This document shows, in pieces, positions 59,693 through 64,000 of a stretch of 64,000 bases of DNA (positions are counted from its first letter, which is position 1; every line of letters starts with the position of its first letter). Source of the stretch: an uncultured Bacillaceae bacterium (GTDB lineage Bacteria > Bacillota > Bacilli > Bacillales > Bacillaceae_L). The position numbers were made by a program, and so were the translations under genes. The stretch is from positions 62,001-126,000 of the forward strand of contig CANMHG010000004.1 of NCBI GenBank assembly GCA_947497585.1, in the 5' to 3' direction. Below the pieces are notes generated by a model. That model saw nothing but the letters and a program-made list of their open reading frames with translations. It searched no databases and was not told the DNA's origin.

Positions 59693-60698
59693 TCGCTAAT
59701 GATTCTCGATCTGTAACAGTTGGAGGCTGTTCCAACCAACCGTTTTTTATGAGTAGATTTGCTCCATCTTCTGCATATTGTCCAATTTCCGCCATGAGTC
59801 TCAAAAAGTGAGCAGACAGATCTCGTCTTTGACACACTGAAACTGCAGCTCCATAGTAACCTAACGCAACAGATATAAGAGAAACAATATGAAACAGCAT
59901 CAGCTTATCTGAAAAAGGCGGAATTGTGGAGTTTGTTACTTCAGATGCCAAACTCCCCGGTTCAGGTAAGTGCTCACTAGCCAATATCGATCCTAATACT
60001 TCATTCTGCTTCTCACAAACTTTAAAACCACGTAAGAAGTAATCACGTAATTCTGAACTAGTTGCAACTTGACTAAACCCGATTTCAAGAAGAACCTTAA
60101 CATTATTTTTTTGCATGTTATAAAAAATTCCGCTTAGCTCAATGGCATTAATAGGCCTTCTATCTCCAAACCAACCATTTAAAAAGCTCTGTTTTTTTAC
60201 AAAGTCAACTTCTTCTGGTGGGTTAAGAGATGGAGGTCGAACATATACTCCTTTTTTTAACATGGTGTCTACTGTCATACTGTACAAGTCCATCGTGCCT
60301 TGATTTACTTCAATATAAAAGTTTCTAATATCCTCTCGTACTGATGTGCCAACGCTTAATGCATAACCACTTAGACCATGGAGGGTCATTGTTTGCATAT
60401 AGATGAGCATGGCTGTATCTGAAAAAAGGGGAGGAGCATTAACGTTAACATCAGCTTTTGTGAAACCTTGTGGTACAGGGTATTTCTCCCCTTTAAAAAA
60501 GTCTTTTAATTTCTTAAGATGTCTCTCAGACATAGCCGCTGCTTTTTCTAATACATTATTTATTTCTGGATCTTGGCAATTTTTTATGGCATGAGATAGA
60601 AATTGGTATGCCATACTATCATTCATATATTGAGTCCATAAATTTGCAAGTTCTGCTGCTGTCAAACGAACAGGTGGTTTCGAATCGATTATTATCAC
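59682..60698 (-). CDS. DUF3231 family protein (second)
   Basis: A 338-residue paralogue of the product of 4646-5650, with the same two-half plan: LTAAELANLWTQY at the start, GDRRPINAIELSGIFYNM at the start of the second half, and LIKNGWLEQPP near the end (NNGWLEQLP in the first copy). The start is GTG with a weak ribosome site (TTGGGG). Function unknown; both are probably helical-bundle proteins. Confidence 0.88.
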   Translation of the reverse strand: MIIIDSKPPVRLTAAELANLWTQYMNDSMAYQFLSHAIKNCQDPEINNVLEKAAAMSERHLKKLKDFFKGEKYPVPQGFTKADVNVNAPPLFSDTAMLIYMQTMTLHGLSGYALSVGTSVREDIRNFYIEVNQGTMDLYSMTVDTMLKKGVYVRPPSLNPPEEVDFVKKQSFLNGWFGDRRPINAIELSGIFYNMQKNNVKVLLEIGFSQVATSSELRDYFLRGFKVCEKQNEVLGSILASEHLPEPGSLASEVTNSTIPPFSDKLMLFHIVSLISVALGYYGAAVSVCQRRDLSAHFLRLMAEIGQYAEDGANLLIKNGWLEQPPTVTDRESLANRK

Positions 60699-60832
60699 CC
60701 CAAACAGTATTAATACTGGAAAAAATACTTCCTTTAACTCTCCTGTTATTTTGGGTAGATATAGAAAATATATGTATGTGCTTAGGGATTAAAGTGATAA
60801 AATAGGATGGAATGTAAAATATTTAATTTAAA

Positions 60833-60900
60833 GTACATAAACAAGTTCATAATAATAGACATAAAAATATTTCACAAAAAATACTTGCATAAACAAGTAT
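60833..60900 (+). promoter_or_regulatory. MarR operators at the marR promoter
   Basis: ATACTTG-CATAAA-CAAGTAT (60881-60900) is a perfect 7-bp inverted repeat with a six-base centre. A degenerate copy, AGTACATAAACAAGTTC, lies at 60833-60850. The first overlaps the probable -35 of the marR gene. Both match the sequence found again at 61389-61406. Confidence 0.65.
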
Positions 60901-60930
60901 CGCGTTATAGTATTAGAAATGAGGTTAAAA

Positions 60931-61371
60931 ATGGAAGAATATAAATACCACTTAGACCATTCACTTGGTTACAAGCTTTTTCATGCATCACGATTGATGA
61001 TGAATCGTCTAAACCACAACTTTAAGGAGCAGGGTTATCCTGTTACTTATGAACAATGGCAAATATTAAGCAGGTTATACGATGAGGATGGGCAAACACA
61101 GAACCAATTAGCCATACTTAACGAACGGGACCAACCCAGTGTATCGAGATTAATTGATAACATGATCAAGCGAAATCTCGTAAAAAGAGTTCCTCATTCT
61201 GAAGATAAAAGAATAAATCTTATCTTTTTAACTGAAGAAAGTAAAAAAATCCAAGGCGCACTTGAAGGCTTAGCTAAGAAAACAATTGCAGAAGCTTCAA
61301 ATGGAATGTCAGAGGAAGACTTAAAGAACTGTTTAGAAATTCTCGATCAGATAAGAAAAAATTTAAAATAG
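60931..61371 (+). CDS. MarR-family transcriptional regulator
   Basis: A 146-residue regulator. The winged helix (about 45-100) has QNQLAILNERDQPSVSRLIDNM as the recognition part and HSEDKRINLIFLT as the wing. The start at 60931 follows GAGG by six bases; an ATG at 60919 is in frame. Palindromic operators lie before its own gene and before the iron-chelate ABC operon, so it probably represses itself and that operon. Ligand unknown. Confidence 0.92.
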   Translation: MEEYKYHLDHSLGYKLFHASRLMMNRLNHNFKEQGYPVTYEQWQILSRLYDEDGQTQNQLAILNERDQPSVSRLIDNMIKRNLVKRVPHSEDKRINLIFLTEESKKIQGALEGLAKKTIAEASNGMSEEDLKNCLEILDQIRKNLK

Positions 61372-61388
61372 TTCTTTTTTTGCATAAG

Positions 61389-61406
61389 TACTTGTTTAAA
61401 CAAGTA
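61389..61406 (+). promoter_or_regulatory. MarR-type operator between marR and the ABC operon
   Basis: TACTTG-TTTAAA-CAAGTA is a perfect 18-base palindrome with the same half-site and centre length as the operator before marR (ACTTG-N6-CAAGT). Confidence 0.68.
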
Positions 61407-61440
61407 TTTATTTAAAAAAAGAAATTTTTTTCTGGTCATA

Positions 61441-61524
61441 TGATAATGATAATCATTAGTAAAGGAAATGGCAAAGAACTGGCCATCTTTTTTTTAGATC
61501 TCAATTGATAATGATTATCTTTAT
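61441..61524 (+). promoter_or_regulatory. Two Fur boxes around a small hairpin
   Basis: TGATAATGATAATCATTA (61441-61458) is a near-perfect Fur box (consensus GATAATGATAATCATTATC). A second, TTGATAATGATTATC plus TTTATC (61505-61524), follows. Between them ATGGC (61468-61472) pairs with GCCAT (61482-61486) before eight T, a weak terminator. This fits iron-dependent control of the ABC genes, with a leader. Confidence 0.75.
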
Positions 61525-61558
61525 CTGAATACACCTCTAGAAAGGTTTGGCAGATTCT

Positions 61559-62509
61559 ATGAAACTACGATACTTAATTATCGCGTTATTCATCCTTTCT
61601 ATTGCCTCATTGTTTATCGGGGTAAAGGATGTTTCACCACTAGATCTCTTTTCATTAACTGAAGATCAATTACAAATTCTTTTAGTCAGTCGTTTTCCTA
61701 GATTGATCAGTATTATCATTGCTGGACTAAGTATGAGTATTGTAGGTTTAATCATGCAGCAGCTTACAAGAAACAAATTTGTTTCACCAACAACAGCTGG
61801 AACGATGGACTCTGCTAGATTAGGCATACTAGTTGCTTTAATGTTGTTTACATCAGCTAGCCCAATTGAGAAGATGCTTGTTGCCTTTGTATTTGCCTTA
61901 CTAGGAACCTTTGTATTTATCAAAATATTAGATAAGGTCAAATTCAAAGATGCCATATTTATACCGTTAGTAGGCTTAATGTTTGGTAATATTATTAGTT
62001 CAATTACAACCTTTTTTGCTTATAAAAATGACCTGATTCAAAACATGTCATCATGGCTGCAAGGAAATTTTTCAATGAGCATCCAAGGAAGGTATGAATT
62101 GCTTTACATAAGTATCCCACTAGTTATTATTTCATACCTTTATGCAAACAAGTTTACGATAGCTGGTATGGGTGAGGAGTTTGCCATTAACTTAGGTTTA
62201 AATCATAAGCAGGTGGTAAACATTGGTCTGGTTATATCAGCACTTGTTACGACAGTTGTTCTCCTTACGGTTGGGATGATTCCATTTCTAGGATTAATCA
62301 TTCCAAACATTGTAACGATTTATCAAGGAGATCATTTAAAGAAAAGTCTTTCTCACACCGCAGTTCTAGGTGCCGTTTTCGTTTTAGCCTGCGACATTTT
62401 GGGGCGTATTATTATCTACCCATATGAAATTCCAATCGGAGTAACTGTCGGTGTCATCGGAAGCGGAATATTTCTTTACTTACTTTTGAGGAGAAAGACA
62501 CATGAGTAA
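61559..62509 (+). CDS. Iron-chelate ABC permease (first subunit, FecCD type)
   Basis: A 316-residue membrane protein of the FecCD family. SRFPRLISIIIAGLSMSIVGLIMQQLTRN is the hallmark first-helix motif, and FLGLIIPNIV with the downstream GDHLKKSLSHTAVLGA matches the family C-terminus. The order (permease, permease, ATPase) and the Fur boxes resemble yclNOP of B. subtilis (petrobactin). The start ATG at 61559 is natural but its AAAGG site is 13 bases upstream; a TTG at 61547 is in frame. Confidence 0.9.
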   Translation: MKLRYLIIALFILSIASLFIGVKDVSPLDLFSLTEDQLQILLVSRFPRLISIIIAGLSMSIVGLIMQQLTRNKFVSPTTAGTMDSARLGILVALMLFTSASPIEKMLVAFVFALLGTFVFIKILDKVKFKDAIFIPLVGLMFGNIISSITTFFAYKNDLIQNMSSWLQGNFSMSIQGRYELLYISIPLVIISYLYANKFTIAGMGEEFAINLGLNHKQVVNIGLVISALVTTVVLLTVGMIPFLGLIIPNIVTIYQGDHLKKSLSHTAVLGAVFVLACDILGRIIIYPYEIPIGVTVGVIGSGIFLYLLLRRKTHE

Positions 62510-63452
62510 TAACTTTAAAATAATTGTATTATCCATTATTTCAATTGTATTAATTGCCATCTTTATGTTCATCGATGTAGGTGGGAACTGGGATTATGTT
62601 TTACCAAGAAGAGGCAAGAAGATACTTTCGATTGCAGTAACAGGTGGGGTTATCGCATTTTCAACCATTATTTTTCAAACCATCACAAATAATCGAATAT
62701 TAACACCAAGTATTATCGGTCTTGATTCACTTTACTTGTTAATTCAGACTTTTATCATCTTCGTTTTTGGCTCAATGAGTTTAACTGCAACAGATAAAAA
62801 TTTTAATTTCATATTATCTGTTGGCCTGATGGTACTTTTCGCTGGGGTGTTATACAAGTTCCTTTTTAAAAGAGAAGGACAGAACATTTACTTTTTACTT
62901 CTGGTAGGGATTATACTTGGGACCTTCTTTGGAAGTATCTCTGATTTCATGCAAGTGTTAATTGATCCAAATGAGTTCATGATTGTTCAAGACAGAATGT
63001 TTGCGAGCTTTAACAATGTGAATACGGATGTACTATTAATCTCTTGTATTCTAGTTACGTTAACAGTCATTTATTTTTTAAGATTTACAAAATACCTAGA
63101 TGTAATTTCACTAGGGAAGGAACATGCCATTAATCTTGGTGTAGATTACGATGCGGTTGTTAAAAGATTACTTGTCGTTGTTGCTATCCTGATTTCAGTT
63201 GCAACAGCACTTGTTGGTCCAATTACTTTCTTAGGACTGTTAGTGGCAAACGTAGCACATGAATTTTTCAAAACCTATAAACATCAATATTTAATCATTG
63301 GTTCTGTTTTGATAAGTATTATTGCATTAGTGGGTGGACAGCTCATTGTAGAACGAGTGTTTACATTTTCAACAACCTTAAGTGTCATCATAAACTTTGT
63401 AGGTGGAGTGTACTTTATCTATCTTCTGTTAAAGGGGAATAAATCATGGTAA
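62502..63452 (+). CDS. Iron-chelate ABC permease (second subunit)
   Basis: A 316-residue FecCD-family permease. SIAVTGGVIAFSTIIFQTITNNRILTPSIIGLD is the family's first-helix motif. It overlaps the upstream gene by eight bases and the ATPase gene by seven. Together the two permeases form the heterodimeric channel for a siderophore-type chelate. Confidence 0.9.
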   Translation: MSNNFKIIVLSIISIVLIAIFMFIDVGGNWDYVLPRRGKKILSIAVTGGVIAFSTIIFQTITNNRILTPSIIGLDSLYLLIQTFIIFVFGSMSLTATDKNFNFILSVGLMVLFAGVLYKFLFKREGQNIYFLLLVGIILGTFFGSISDFMQVLIDPNEFMIVQDRMFASFNNVNTDVLLISCILVTLTVIYFLRFTKYLDVISLGKEHAINLGVDYDAVVKRLLVVVAILISVATALVGPITFLGLLVANVAHEFFKTYKHQYLIIGSVLISIIALVGGQLIVERVFTFSTTLSVIINFVGGVYFIYLLLKGNKSW

Positions 63453-64000
63453 ATGTAAAAAGTGTTTTTAAGAAATATGGTAGTAAAAACGTAGTTGAAG
63501 ATGTTACTGTCAATATTCAAAAAGGAAAGATAACCTCGTTTATTGGTCCAAATGGTGCTGGTAAAAGTACACTACTTTCAATGATTAGCCGGCTTATCCC
63601 AATTGATAGTGGAGAGGTATTTATTGATGATAAAGACCTTACAAAATCAAAAAGCAATGAGCTAGCAAAGAAGATCTCTATTTTAAAACAATCGAACAAT
63701 GTTAATCTACGTTTAACAGTTAGAGAGCTGGTGAGTTTTGGTCGCTTTCCTTACTCACAAGGAAGGTTAACGAGAGAAGATTGGAAGTTTGTTGATGAGG
63801 CCATTGATTATATGGAATTAGCAGATATGCAGGATAAATTCCTAGACCAATTAAGTGGTGGCCAGAAGCAAAGAGCATTCATTGCAATGGTTATTGCCCA
63901 AGACACTGAGTATATTTTGTTAGATGAACCTCTAAATAATCTTGATATGAAGCACTCAGTTCAAATCATGAAGGTTCTTCGTAGATTAGTAGATGAGCTT
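63446..64000 (+). CDS. Iron-chelate ABC ATP-binding protein (runs off the window)
   Basis: At least 185 residues of an ABC ATPase are present; the 3' end lies beyond the window. Walker A GPNGAGKST (about 33-41), signature LSGGQKQRAF, and Walker B YILLDEPLNNLD are visible. AAAGGGGAATAAATC precedes the ATG, which overlaps the previous stop. A substrate-binding lipoprotein would be expected downstream or elsewhere. Function: energises import of the ferric chelate. Confidence 0.92.
   Translation, partial: MVNVKSVFKKYGSKNVVEDVTVNIQKGKITSFIGPNGAGKSTLLSMISRLIPIDSGEVFIDDKDLTKSKSNELAKKISILKQSNNVNLRLTVRELVSFGRFPYSQGRLTREDWKFVDEAIDYMELADMQDKFLDQLSGGQKQRAFIAMVIAQDTEYILLDEPLNNLDMKHSVQIMKVLRRLVDEL

Overview
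The window looks like ordinary chromosome from an aerobic, endospore-forming, low-GC member of the Bacillaceae. The evidence is a minor alpha/beta-type small acid-soluble spore protein gene, LysM/SleB-type hydrolase and polysaccharide deacetylase genes, AGGAGG-type ribosome binding sites with several TTG/GTG starts, KtrA/KtrB potassium uptake, YtrA-type GntR control and a Fur-controlled iron-chelate ABC operon. I see no prophage, transposase, rRNA operon or CRISPR array. I cannot name the species from sequence alone.

Layout. 1-7.2 kb: cell-wall hydrolase, short-chain dehydrogenase, nucleoside hydrolase, YkpA-like ABC-F protein, DUF3231 protein, SASP and CobW-type GTPase. 7.3-17.4 kb: a GC-rich palindromic repeat, acetyltransferase, KtrA/KtrB-type pair, CNNM/CBS (HlyC/CorC) transporter, CBO0543 membrane protein, Gfo/Idh oxidoreductase, RpiA, and a second ABC-F protein behind a long attenuator leader. 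17.4-25.8 kb: an OmpR-type two-component system with a lipoprotein gene behind four phased TAAC repeats, an MFS drug exporter with a leader/attenuator, an M29 aminopeptidase, and a NERD-domain gene flanked on both sides by helically phased repeats. 25.8-37 kb: a GntR/ABC export operon, a chemoreceptor under a c-di-GMP riboswitch, an MFS gene, an unusual tRNA-like RNA with its own terminator, acetyltransferases, a second possible GEMM-like leader, and small spore/envelope-type proteins. 37-49 kb: an RND exporter, two EamA exporters, an SgrR-like regulator, a beta-lactamase-fold gene broken by an 8-bp duplication, and a 2OG-Fe(II) oxygenase. 49-64 kb: an ECF sigma/anti-sigma pair, a YibE/F pair beside a 21-bp tandem array, a deacetylase, an acetyltransferase gene scrambled by an internal inversion, an apparently orphan manganese riboswitch, a basic peptide/protein-kinase pair, two CBO0543 genes, a second DUF3231 gene, and a MarR gene next to an iron-chelate ABC importer that runs off the end.

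Two themes stand out. First, RNA-level control is dense: a c-di-GMP riboswitch with a large terminator, a Mn2+ riboswitch with no obvious target, at least two antibiotic-type attenuators (an ABC-F gene and an MFS gene), a GEMM-like element and a tRNA-like RNA with an extended anticodon arm. Second, several intergenic regions carry short motifs repeated every 20-21 bp (two helical turns) with diverged sequence between them. Three loci share a CGA(A/G) motif; one uses CGGGCC at exactly 21 bp; a fourth type is a set of GGCGGA/TCCGCC palindromes.

The best candidates for something undescribed are the tRNA-like RNA (32581-32714), the phased arrays around the NERD gene (24460-25755), the MFS leader (21754-21823), and the basic peptide/kinase pair downstream of the Mn2+ riboswitch (56751-58187). 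All functional claims are from reading the sequence; no database search was run.
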